DNA from: Kappaphycus alvarezii
Lineage: Eukaryota; Rhodophyta; Florideophyceae; Gigartinales; Solieriaceae
Assembly: GCA_002205965.3 (NCBI GenBank)
Contig: NADL03000629.1
Coordinates: 1,674,001 to 1,738,000, forward strand
Length of the DNA: 64,000 nt
Reading direction: 5' to 3'
A model generated the notes under the pieces. It was not told the DNA's origin. It made no database searches and was given only the letters and a program-made list of their open reading frames with translations. Each line of letters begins with the position of its first letter. Positions within the stretch are counted from its first letter, which is position 1. Both the position numbers and the translations under genes were made by a program. Shown here piece after piece: positions 45,600 through 56,818 of this stretch.

Positions 45600-47470
45600 T
45601 TCCTACATATGATTTCTGCATTAAATTCTCCCTTTGAATGCGTCAGTTATTGATTTCCTCCGAAATACCAATTCACGCCATTTTTGGTTCATCAAGCATT
45701 TCCAGGGATCCCGCCGATGCTTACTTGCAGTTCACCGGTAGCAGGAGTAAAGACGTGAAAGAGTCCTTTATACATATGTTGATATTTTGATGCGAGTGAA
45801 GAGTGAAGAGGAAAAGGTTGTAAGCGTTTTGCTTATCCTTCTAATGACGCGAGGGTGAAATACCAGGAAATTTTTAAATTGGATGGTCCCCACGTGGATG
45901 GTCGTGACTAGAAACAAGTCTGCGAGTGGTTTGTCAAGGAAATCGAGAGTGATTTGGAGTCCAATGAGATGATTCGCAGTTCCATTGCAGCCCGCGTGTA
46001 TTTACTGCAGTTGTTCTGTTCGGTCGTTCGGGTATGCGTATGGTATGGGAAGCCAGGTTTCAACAACAACGCAAAGTACGAGATATTCGCAAATCCCACA
46101 CAGTCTACAAAATCCTGCCGTAATTTTTACCATCAAGGGACCTCATACTCTTGACTGTCTCAAGGATACTATTATGGAGTACGCCAGAAAAGTCTGAGAC
46201 ATTCCAGTCGCTGGTTTCCCAGTCAGGGGACAGCTATACGAAGAAAGTAATCTTTGGAAGCCAGCATAACTAATTCAGACTGTATACGAGTGCAGAGGAA
46301 TTTGAGCCGTTCGGAGTGACTTCAGAGAACCGTAAGAGAAACTGGCTAACCACTTCGAGAATCGGTTAGAAATGATAAAATATCAACTAGAAAGTCTCGC
46401 CATGAATATTGAGAAGAACCAGTCGACAATTCCAACCATGGGAGAAGTATGCTACTATTGCCACAAACCAGGGCATATTGCTAATAGGTTTCCTGAGAAT
46501 CTCCATCGAAACGCATCCCAATCGGAGCAAACTATATGGAAAATGTAGTCGTTACGGGAATCATGAGACCAATTGAGGGTCAAAGAATGATCATCGAGGG
46601 AGAATTATGGAACGAAAATAGAGCACAGAACCGAGCTGAGACCGCTAAAAATAGGTAAGAGAATGGTCTTGTGAACGCTTGGACCGTTAACGTTACTGGT
46701 GAATCTGAGCAAGTTAGCATCACTAAAATGGATACGGAAGGTACTGTTATATCAGAGGAAACAAGGCTGGAGGACTTTATGCTAGATCATATCCTGGTAC
46801 CCTCTTCATCTTGAACAAAGCGAATTAAGATATTAGCTCCACAGGTACTACTCTCCAGGAAGACGGGGAAAAGGTGGAATCGGCTAAACCGCTGCTTTCG
46901 ATCTGGGACTTGTTAGGCTACGTCGAAAAGTACGACATATTATCAGAGCTCGCTATTCTTCCATCCTGTATCAAATTCGGAAATTTTCTGAGAGGGGATG
47001 CTGAGAATATGACGAGGGAGTTGAAGAGAATCATAAGGGCTGGGAAATCAAGTACTGGAAAAAAACCTTCTACTACATCGGCAGCTATGGTCGCCACAAG
47101 TCTTAATCTTATTCCTACTATGGTAAAAGGGAGAGATTTTCAGGATAAACATTTATCACTAGAAGGATAAACATCGCAGATGGGACCGCGTTTCACTGCT
47201 TTTGCATTATCGAGGAAGTGTCAGTATTATTCGACAGGTTGTGGGTGAGTCTGGATTTACGCAGAATGCAGGGCCTTTATTTTGAAATATATAGGATGCC
47301 CGACAATCGAGCAATTAGGAACTTGTATTGATCTGTGGAATTAAATTGTCTCAATCCAAATCGATAGAAAGCAATAAGATTACCTTTCAAATAGGAAAAT
47401 AGCCCACTCTGTGCGAGATAGAGATAGGGAGTAGAACGTTGGCCGTGCTGTTAGCAGGGTTCCAGTTAGT
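45600..47470 (+). mobile_element. Ty3/gypsy gag-protease fossil (spans the A' start)
   Basis: Gag-like stretches in mixed frames (about 45640-46400) lead to a zinc-knuckle-like motif, CYYCHKPGHIANR, at 46450. The part duplicated from segment A follows (46586 on): LGYVEKYDILSELAILPSC, then NVADGTAFHCF and the protease-like RLWVSLDL. This shows what the A copy (1-950) was attached to on its left, outside the window. It has many breaks, and module M follows it. Confidence 0.6.
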
Positions 47471-47529
47471 GCTTCCCTCAAAGAGTATACATAGATACTG
47501 CCTACGCTGGCTGTACAGTAGTCACTAGT

Positions 47530-47650
47530 GCAATTTGGGACCATTCAGTACAGTACAGTACTTGTACATACCGCAATACCTGCGTTTACCGCCGTGAGTT
47601 GTACAGTAGTTGGACTTACAGTAAGCACTGTAAAGTGGTACAGTCGATGT
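47530..47650. repeat. GTACAGTA-rich cluster
   Basis: Copy of the cluster at 1010-1130, nearly unchanged. Confidence 0.6.
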
Positions 47651-48232
47651 CCCCATGTTGACCGAATTAGTGTCCCTGCTGTACAATGCAACATGTGGTA
47701 CGTGCGGTGCGATGGTACGTCCCAGGGATATATCATGTGCGGGGGCGGGGTTGGTCAGCATTAGTTGTCCGAAATATAAGCATAAAAGTAGACCAGGCTG
47801 ACCTCCGCGAAATACATCCATAATAAAGGGTGGCCACGTCCATCACAACAAAGTTAGACAAGTTTTTTTGATCTAAATACCCAAAACCGAGCTGTAAAAC
47901 TCGTCGAGGAGAGCGATCTTCAGACCCCGCTTCAGGGTGCACTGGAGAAGGTGACCAATTCCACCACACAAAGCATATTGTCTAACCTCATTTGACAAGC
48001 TACTGTACAAACTGGTTCACCAATCCACTCTTGTTTCTGTTCCTATTTTATCGTATGCACAATACTTTTGGCCAGTTTATCGCATTCGTATTCTCCCGCT
48101 ACGATGCTGTAATCAGCAGAAGAAATTGCTAGGAACCGTAGAATTGACAGCGCAATAGATAATTCGAACAACACTATGATTCAATCAATCTCGTGTTCTC
48201 CTTTGAACGGCAATAATCTCAAGAAACTCGTG

Positions 48233-48805
48233 CTACTTACTTAAATCACGAAGAAGACAAAAACGCAACAGAAACCGAAACCGGGAAGTGTTAAGATTCA
48301 ATAGATTAATTGTGTCCATAGCGGTGTATTGTAAATCATTGTGTATCCTAGCAAAAGGCAGTTTTCCTTCACACTTTGACGGATAAGTTCCACTTGCACA
48401 AAAGTTCAAATTCGAGATTGCACTCATGATCATCCAGTTCGCATCAATATTCAGGGAAGAAGCATGGAAGAGAAAATGCACTTGTACGGTGTTTTCAACA
48501 CATTTTCGATTCCAGTATTCGTGACCAATCACCGCACTTTTACGTACGGTAGGAGCCGTTCCACAGCACCTTCTTCCTCTGGCACCCCTGCTTGTCTTCT
48601 GAAGTAGCTTCCTATTTTGGTTCGTTTGCGGCGCATCCACATTGTCAGTCACAACCAGTGCCCTCGAAACAGTGGTGCTGGTCCATGTTACCACTGCAGC
48701 CATGCCGTTCCAGGTGCCCAACGCCCCCATGGTAATGCGGCTCGGTTTGTTCCACTGCTTGGTGAATAGCTGAACCTCCGGTGCAGCGAGACATATTGAC
48801 GCCAA
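48233..48805 (-). pseudogene. Unrecognised module-M reading frame 2, copy 2
   Basis: The longest version of this frame (190 codons) starts MASICLAAPEVQLFTKQWN from a non-ATG codon and runs through GAWN/GTWNGMAAVV and NIDANWMIMSAISNLNF to EGKLPFARIHNDLQY. The DERGSWRQY block lies just upstream in another frame. No family recognised; no membrane segment, and no metal-binding motif beyond scattered Cys. It follows the GATA-like gene on the same strand by about 150 bases. Confidence 0.35.
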
Positions 48806-48953
48806 CTTCCTCGCTCATCCACGTAGAGTCAGTACATTACCATATAGAATTGCTGCACGGAATCAGTGATATCGAGGTACTCTGTACCAGTCCGTGCCAC
48901 TTGTGAGCGGCGGTGCCCTGGGTTCCCTTCGTACTGGCTTCGGCTGATGAACG

Positions 48954-50250
48954 TCAGCACTGGACAAGGCCCTCCGAGGTGCGGCGCTGATGGCGGCCAG
49001 ATTGCATCATGACGGATTCTCCTCGCCGACTTTGCCGTCCACCAATCATGTCTCTCCTATCCTCCACCCGAAGTGCGATGTGTCGATTGCCAGCAAACTG
49101 TACTGTGTCGTGATATTCCGCGACATCGTCCTCGTTCTCAATCCATGTTTTCTGATTCTCTTCGTCTAGATACGAGATGGCTACGTCCCGCTCGTTCAAC
49201 CCACGCATCTGAGCAAGCGTTTTTCTCAATTCGGCGAAGGTCATGCCTCCCACATGCAGTGAGCCCGTGGATACTCCGTAGTCTACCTTGACGTCTTTTT
49301 CATGTCCCTGGCTAGCTGAGCACTTCTGCATAGCATGTGCCATCATAGAATGCGTCATGTTACCAGTGGCCGTATTTTGCCTACACCCCCCACGTGTTTA
49401 GATTTCGGAGGCACTTGGAGTACACCCCGCGCAGAGACGCCTCGCGTAGCCGGCGCTTTCTCTGCACCATCAAATTGCACGTCAGCTTTGGCTTTCTTGA
49501 AGTGGCGGACATGGGCATTGCTGTCAGCCTCTGCCGTCTCGTCAATCCGCACCCTTTTCCCGGTGATCTTGTTGCGGCCCAGAGTTTCGTCCGCGGGCAC
49601 AGTTTTCCTGACTCTGCCTTCCGCTTCTGCCCACAGACCGGTAACCGGGCGAGCACAACCATGCCACCGCTTTCTTTTGCCGGGGAGTTGGTTATTCTGA
49701 CTTTGCTCCACCCCGCCCTTTTCACTACTGAAAAGGCACCGTGTGGCGCTTGGTACAGCACCATTCTCCGCTCGGCGTACCTTCTAAAACAAAGCTTGCA
49801 CAAAGTCCGTGCCCCGTCTGGACCATCCATCATTGCTGGCCTGACGCATTCAGCAACTTTGCAGTTTTGAGGCCCACGCTCATGTCCTTTTGCCCGACTT
49901 GAGACTTTGTTTTTCCAAGTGATGGAAGGGTGCAAGTGTTCATCGACGGAGGGTTGACGAGCTCCCTGTATTATTTCCACAATCGGCCTCAAGAGATTCC
50001 TTCGCTGTCCCGACCTTCCCAAATGGTGGAACCCAACATGTCTAACAGCAAACGAGGCACGTTCGAAAATCACTGAAACTTTCTTGGAATGGCCATCTTG
50101 ATACAGCTGCAGCTGATAGTTGCGATATTTGTAGTGACACTGACCGCACAACGTGTTCAGACCGTCAGGGCCAGTACTGAATTGCGTCGTGTTAGTTGCA
50201 CGACAGGTTGGGACTTTGCAGCGCTTCACGCAAACAAGGGGAAGTTTCAT
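48954..50250 (-). pseudogene. Tandem GATA-like zinc finger / PB1 protein, copy 2 (best preserved)
   Basis: I choose the ATG at 50250 (MKLPLVCVKRCKVPTC). From there one frame runs about 290 codons. Finger 1 has Cys at residues 11, 16, 35 and 38; finger 2 at 130, 135, 151 and 154. Both share CKVxxC, then GPDGxxTLCxxC and a following Tyr, the signature of GATA-type fingers, but with C-x4-C instead of the usual C-x2-C. A basic region follows (RKRRLREASLRGV; in a parallel frame GRNKITGKRVR). In another frame (49358-48954) lies a complete PB1 domain (about 49295-49056: KVDYG with the basic Lys, then the acidic loop YLDEENQKTWIENEDDVAE). Expected role: DNA-binding regulator that pairs through PB1. 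The frames change at least once or twice between fingers and PB1; decay is likelier than introns. Sets like this are not familiar to me. Confidence 0.72.
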
Positions 50251-50413
50251 GCCCGTGCCCGTCTTGCAAAGGCTGCTCCCCGATGAGGCTGAAGTTCCTT
50301 CGGATACAGGAAATGTGTACCGCGAGAGGAGAACGACACTGCGTTGCAAACAGTTCTGTTCCCAGAAGTACCCACTCTGTCGCGGGTTGATTTGGTGCAA
50401 CGGAAGTCGACAT

Positions 50414-50425
50414 GGTATAAATACC
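50414..50425. promoter_or_regulatory. Near-palindromic TATA-like element
   Basis: GGTATAAATACC, about 165 bases upstream of the minus-strand ATG at 50250. Confidence 0.4.
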
Positions 50426-50482
50426 TATCGATCAGGGGGCACTGATGCGCGATTCTGCGGCGCTGCAATTTGAATGCTGTGT

Positions 50483-50532
50483 ACCGCGCTCAGCCGCGCT
50501 GAACCGCGCAGAACCACCCTGAACGGCCGTGA
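50483..50532. repeat. Decamer array CCGCGCTGAA, about 5 units
   Basis: Units read CCGCGCTCAG, CCGCGCTGAA, CCGCGCAGAA, CCACCCTGAA and CGGCCGTGAA. Confidence 0.6.
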
Positions 50533-50626
50533 AAAGTTCGGAATTTTGTGTAACTTGTACGTATTTGCAATACCGGGAAATGCAAAGTTGGAATTCATTG
50601 GCAAAAGGATATGATACCGTTACGAC

Positions 50627-50796
50627 CGTACAGTACTGTACGACGCATTTTACTGTACTGTTGCAAAGTTCGAATTAAACAAAAAATCTTTCTTTCTCTC
50701 TCGAATTAAAGATGTGACTTTACCGTCGGTGGATAAACGCTTGAGTTTCAAGCAACGGCTGCTGTACTGTACAGTGCTGTACAGTACAGCACTGTA
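50627..50796. repeat. 16-bp palindrome and 27-bp inverted repeat
   Basis: CGTACAGTACTGTACG at 50627-50642 and the 13-base arms around a single A at 50770-50796, both unchanged from the A copy. Confidence 0.75.
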
Positions 50797-50938
50797 TCAT
50801 AACTTGCCTTGATTCCGCTTTTTTTTAATTCGCTCATTTTGGGTTACAACCCAGTACAGTACAGAACGCCATGAAAAGGACGAACGGTTGTTGAGGGCTA
50901 TTCGGGGCTACTGGATGCTACTTCCCGTCGCTGTTTTC

Positions 50939-51224
50939 GCCGCACTAGCGTAAAATGCGGTTCTGTATGTTCTGCTGTACACAATTGCATCTAAAGAAAA
51001 AAACTTACTGTACAACAGTGTGTACTGTAATGTCGCACTGTGGCACTGTACAGCAGAAGCTCTAAGTCTTACCGTTGGGGGGTGGGTATTTTAATATTTG
51101 CAAAGTAGGATTGTTTTCCGAGGGGAGGCCCGATGTTCCATTAGGGGTTAAGCCGAGTGCGTGTAAGCTTATACATTAAGACATTACAGTAACGTTACAG
51201 TAACGTTACTTCGTGTGCTGTAAT
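50939..51224. other. A-type spacer, no gene
   Basis: Copy of 4381-4667 with the same TGTAC words and the doubled CAGTAACGTTA; no coding signal. Confidence 0.5.
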
Positions 51225-51470
51225 GTGCAGTGTTGTCACTTCTGCATGCGCATCTAGAAAGAGAATCTTTTTACTCTTTTAACTTATCTTGAGTGTACAC
51301 CGACGGACCGACTATTCAGGCAATTTTCATATACTGTACTTTACTGTACAGAACCTGTACTACACAGTGCTGTGTATGGTATTTCGACTAATTTCGGGGT
51401 GAACCCAACCGAATTACAAGAACTCACCTTACAGCTAGGAGCTAACCGCATGTATCGCAGCATGTCAGCG
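51225..51470. repeat. Module M tail, copy 2
   Basis: Copy of 4668-4913. Confidence 0.7.
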
Positions 51471-54400
51471 TTGATAGCAAACTTCAACCCGTACCCCGTA
51501 ACCCTTATGAGATCGCATGTGGTCACGCAGGCTTTTCCTCATCCGACCATCGCAGTTCCAAGTCGTCTGACGTTAGGGTAGGTACTTGGTATTACGGAAG
51601 TTGCTGCTCCAGTTGAGAAGTCTGTATTGCCGAAAGTCTCGGACGCCTCGTTATCGGAACCGCCTACCGGTAAAAAGAAGAAGGACGATGTGCCCACAGC
51701 CAACGACCTGGATTGGAGTCCCATTCCGCAGCCACTGGCTGATACGTTCAAGACCATGCTGAAAAAGTATTCCAGTATGTAGGATGGCTCTCTAGGTAGA
51801 TTGAAACCGTGGAACATCACATCGAGTTGGTATCTCGGACCCGACAGATCGTGCAAGCACCATACCGTGCAGGTCCCAAAGCAAGAAAAATTGAAGCCAA
51901 GGAAGTGCAGCGGATGTTGGAAGCTGGGGTGATAAAACCCGCCATGTCTGCTTGAGTCGCACTTGTGATGCGAATCCCAAAGTCTGATTGTTCCATTAGC
52001 TTCTGTGAAGATTACAAGACGCTTAACGCGGTAATTGTCAAGGACACGAACCCTTTTGCCCAGGATGGACGAATTCATTGACTCTCTACGCAATGTCTGA
52101 GTCTTTTCCACCCTGCATTGCAACTCCGGGTACTGACATGGAAAGGTTGCAGAGAAATCGAAGAAAAATACCCCTTTCGTGTGTCTTGTCTGCCTGTACC
52201 GGTATAAGCGAATGCCCTTCGGCTTATAAAATGCACCGGCGACCTTCCAGAACACCCTGTATATCCTTCTCTCTTCGATTTTTTGGTGTTCGTGCTTCGT
52301 ATACCTGGGTGACGTCATCATATTCTCAAAGAATATGGAGGAACATATCGAATATGTCGATGAAGTGTTTATCGTACTGCTTAAAGAAGGCGTTTCTCTC
52401 AAGTTCAAGAAGTGTGACTTCGCGTCCGATAAGGACTAGTACCTCGGACACATCATCAAGCACGGCTGCCTTGGGATCGACGCAACCTGTCTCACTGCTC
52501 TGCAAGAGGCACAAAACACGAAGATTCTGACAGAGCTACGGAGTTTCCTTGGGTTCCGCAAGGTGTAACGCCGCTTTATCAAGGACTTCTCGCGAGTCGC
52601 GAGTCCGTTGAATAAATTTTTCTGTAAGGAAATACCTACTAGGCTTGCTTCCTTCGGAACTGGGGAATATAAGGCCTTTCGATCTCTCATTGATGCTATT
52701 CTTTCCCCACCTGTGTTGGCACTGCCAAAGGCAAGACTCCCGTGCTCTATCAATACGTGCGCGCGCTAATACTAAGTTGGTGTAGCTCTGTTTCAGACGT
52801 ACCCAGACGGATAACAAAAAACCCATTGGGTTCTTTTCAAGAACACTCAAAGTTCCCGAAAGTCGGTATCAGATAAATGAACAGGAGTACATTGCGTTGG
52901 TCTGGACCCTCACGAACCTCAGACTGTACCTTCAGGGCGAACGTTTCACCATCTATACGAATCATTACTCCTTGAGATGGTTGATAAACGTCTCTGACCC
53001 TTCCGGTGAAGTCATGCGTTGGAAGTTACGCCTTTTGGAGTTCACCTTTGACGTCGTGTACAAGAAGGGCAAGGCCAATACTCCAGCCTATGCTTTGTCG
53101 CGTCTGCGTACCCTTGGGGAAACAGTCAGCGATTTTGAAGAAGAGGTACCATGCTTCCTCGCAGAGGGGACCTCCGCTCTTGAGAAGGGGGAGGCGTTGG
53201 ACGCTTTTGCTCTCGACTCTTTCGATGCAGTCTACAATTTCGATACAGTCCTGGCTCTACGAAGTAGTGACACTGTGCCTGAGTTTGAGTGTGTATCTCC
53301 GGAGGAGTTAGCACGGGAACAGTACTCAGATGAATTTTGTCAAAGAATACGTGCGAGGTTGAACGCTGGACACCAGATTCCCTTCACCATGGTTGCCAAA
53401 GGGTACGAAGTTTACTGTTGCCGCCTGGTGGCCGAGTCGGTACGGATCGTCAAACCCCTCTCCCTTCAACAACGGGTGTTACACTTGAGCCACCACTCAA
53501 AAGTTGGTGCACACCCAGGGGATCGATGACTGTACACGTCCTTGAGGCGTTCGTACTACTGTCCATCCATGGCTATAGAATGCTACGCTGAAGCCCGTAC
53601 ATGTGTCAAGTGTACCAAAAACCGGGTGAAGCTGCGGAAGAATGTGAAGGAACTCAAGTTGTTCACGCCGAAGGCCCCGCTCCATTTAATCTCGATTGAT
53701 ATACTGGGGAACTCATCAGGACCAAACACGGAAACCGCTTCCTGTTAGTGGTAACGGATCTTTATTCCAAAAATTTCAGAACTGTTCCCCTGAAGAAGAT
53801 AATTGCTGCCTTCGTGGCCGAAGCGTTTTGTATCCATTGGATATTTGTGTATAACCTCCGGTGAACCTGTTATCCGATAATGGAAGCCAGTTATTCATGA
53901 GTGTCTGCCACATCCTTGGGATCATGGACGTGTTCACGACAACCTACCACCAGCAGACCAAATGGTCAGGTGGAACGGGTTTATCGCACGATACTGGCAG
54001 CGTAACGCCACTTTGTGGGTGACCACCCCAAGAATTGGGACTTGTTCCATGATGCACTTACGTTTGCGTATAACACCTAAGTCCACTGGACAACGAACCT
54101 TGCTCCTTTTGAATTAGTTCTCTCACGTGTGTCTACGTCCCTTGCGTTACGGACACAGCCCATGCTGGAGGAATCGCCATCGGCCAAGCAGTACTACCTT
54201 CGGTGGAGGTCCTGGCTCCAAGGTCTGATGTGGACGGCCCAACAGTCCATCGAAAAGGAGCAAGCACGGTACAAGGGAAACTTTGATGCTCCCTTACGTA
54301 AGCCGGCGTACGATATACCCGTGGGGGCATACGTATTCTTGAGAAAGGAGAAGGGATCATCGAAAGGGAAACAACATAAGTTGTCACCCATTGCGATGGG

Positions 54401-54555
54401 ACCCGATCGCGTAACCGAGGTACACGAAGACAATGTCGTAGTAGAAGATGGAGACGCGTGTGAGAGATTATCGAAGGACCGCGTGAAGTTATCGCCGAAC
54501 CCGCTTGAGTATAGGAGTCGGGCACTGCCAGCTCCACTGGAGAATGCAGGTGCCC
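51372..54555 (+). mobile_element. Ty3/gypsy pol fossil, cut copy
   Basis: Second copy of the pol at 4815-9052, ending at 54555 within the integrase tail, so that the chromodomain part is absent. RNase H reads YLQGERFTIYTNHYSLRWLI and YKKGKANTPAYALSRL. The 52897-53529 stretch is one open frame of 210 codons covering RNase H and part of the integrase zinc-binding region, longer than the matching frames in the A copy. It has fewer breaks there but is still clearly broken overall. From about 51700 on it differs from the A copy by several per cent, in contrast to the almost identical upstream part. Confidence 0.85.
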
Positions 54556-54848
54556 AGTATTCAATGAAATCGTTGAACCGAGTAGCCTTTCGTTCTGAAT
54601 GCTGGATGTGTTTTGTAGAAAATGGAGCAGGTGAGGCTTTGAAAAGGTATCCGGGAAAACATGCGCAAAAGTTTCTACTTCCTGTCCTGCTCCCGCTCGA
54701 AGTGTGCGCATTCTCCTTGAAACACGGCCAAATATATACTAGTCAGTTATTGTTGTCCCGAAATCTACAGAGACGACATTGGCACTACTGGAGTAATATG
54801 TTTTATGTCGAAAACTACCTTGAGCTTAAAGGCGATGGTCAATTGTAG
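54129..54848 (+). other. Open frame crossing the A'/B' junction, 239 codons
   Basis: As it stands, a single frame runs from the integrase tail of the gypsy pol (SLALRTQPMLEESPSAKQY, KEKGSSKGKQHKLSPIAMGP) across 54555/54556 into the frame at the start of segment B (MKSLNRVAFRSECWMCF). The join is at the peptide NAGAQYSMKS. It is an accidental fusion, not a known protein. Confidence 0.6.
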
Positions 54849-55339
54849 GTTATTCTGTAAATCCAATTGAGCCCAATTACTTAGGCAGTTCAATGTCTCG
54901 AGCGACAAAATCAAAAATGAGATATTTATTTAGAACAAAATCTGTCCAATTGACGAGAAATCTGCGGCTGCATGTTGCTTGAGAAATATTTCTCATGGTA
55001 TGAATAAAAATGAAGTAGTTTCGGAGTGACTAAATTTGAACACATAGAAGATTTTTGTTCCTTTTAATTGAAAACAGAAAGATAAAGCTCAATAGGTCAA
55101 TGATAGTACAATGGGAAGCAAAAGTAAGAAAAACTTCAGGAGAGCCCCCAAAACCTGCCTGAATGGATACTAAAATGAGATGAAAACAAAATGATCAAGG
55201 AGTACTTATTGAGGCAGCGTATGCAATAAATCACTACAGAGGATAACAATGGACTGCAAATACGGCCCAAATGTTATGGACAAATCGCCCGTCAGAAATT
55301 TCCATAAAATAATTTTTCAGCAGTTAGTTGTACAGGGGG

Positions 55340-55408
55340 AGAATGTGGGGTGATTTAATGTTTGAAACATATGGTCAGTTGTGGCCCGAAATATCCTACA
55401 GGGTGCCC
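55340..55408. repeat. 68-bp dispersed repeat, left member (B')
   Basis: Copy of 29911-29978 with small indels. Confidence 0.65.
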
Positions 55409-56124
55409 AGTAATACCTGTAAAAATACCCCAGAAATCCGGCTCAATGCCCCCAGCAGACAGGCTGCGTTGGACATTACGGCCGCGGCAGCGTGCCTCTG
55501 AGTAAGTACCGTACGGACCTTACCATATGTCTCCATCGCTCTAACGGCTACGTTCCGCGCGACGTCGGTTAGCACCCTATAGGCGTCCGGGTGCCACAGT
55601 TGTACAGTAGTTGGCCTGCATAACAGTCAGTACTTTAAAGTAGTACAGTAATGTGCTGTAGATGTCCGCCATGTTGACCGAGTTACTGTCTTTGTTGTAT
55701 AGTACTGTACAGTGCAGTGCAATGCAACGTACAGTATGGTACCAGTGGTCTGGTGGTCCGTCCCAAGGATATGGGATGTGCACGGGTGTTGTTGGTCAGC
55801 AATAGTCGTCCGAAATATAACCGAAATTTTAGACCACGCAGATCCCCTCGAAAAACTTCGCCAATTATGGTTGGTCACGCCAATAATACCATCATGTTTA
55901 TGTTCATAATTTAACGTATGGACAACAATTTTGGTCAGTTTACCGTATTCTTATTCTCCCGCTACGATGCTGAAACCGAACAGATGGCTAGGAACGGTAC
56001 AAATGACAGGGAAATGGAAAATTAGAGCGAGACTATGATTCAATCAATATTTTGTCCTCGTTTGAACGGCTACAATATCAAGAAACTCAAACTCCTTTCT
56101 TAAAACACGAAGAAAAATAACAAA

Positions 56125-56793
56125 TCAACAAAAACTGGGAAGAGTTAATATCCAATACATGAATTGTGTCCATGGTGGATTACTGTACTCTTTTGTGCAC
56201 CTAACGAAAGGCAGTTTTCCTTCTCTCTTTGACGAATAAGTTCCACTTGCACAGAAGTCCAAATTCGACATTGCAATCATGATCATCCACTTCGCATCAA
56301 TATTCAGGAAAAAGCATGGAAGAAAAATGCACTTGTACGTTGTTTTCAAGACATTTTCAATTCCAGAACTCATGACCATGTATTGCACTTTCACGTACAC
56401 CAAGAGACGTTCCGCGGCACATTTCTCACCTGGCGCCTCCGTTTGTCTTCTGAAGTAGCTTCATACTTTTGTTCTTTTGCAACGCATCCACTTCGTGCAA
56501 TCACGACGAGTGCCCTCGAAACAGTAGTGCTTGACTATGTACACCACTGCAGACATGCGGTTCCAGGCGTCCATCCCGTATGGGTGTGTGGCTCGGCTTG
56601 TTCCACTGCTTGGTCGCCAGTTGAATCTCAAGTGCAGCTCGAGATATTGACGCCAACTTCCTCGCTCATCCAAGTAGAGCCAGCACAGTTCTGTATTACA
56701 GTACTCTATAGTATTGCCACACGGAATCAGGGACGTCGAGGTACTCTGTCCCAATCCGAGCCACTTGTGAGCCAGCGGTGCCCTGCGTTCCAT
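56125..56793 (-). pseudogene. Unrecognised module-M reading frame 2, copy 4
   Basis: The same two frames as in copy 3 (56461-56793 and 56125-56403), unchanged in peptide sequence. Confidence 0.35.
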
Positions 56794-56818
56794 TTGTCCT
56801 CACTTCGGCTGATGAACG

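Larger units (their letters stand above)
47597..50938. repeat. Module M, copy 2 (A type)
   Basis: A-type module with the best-preserved PB1 part of the GATA-like gene. Boundaries follow from homology with segment B. Confidence 0.75.
46586..54555. repeat. Segmental duplication copy A'
   Basis: Direct repeat of 1-7991. It ends inside the gypsy pol tail at GGTGCCC, where the sequence switches to segment B without any spacer. Confidence 0.9.
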
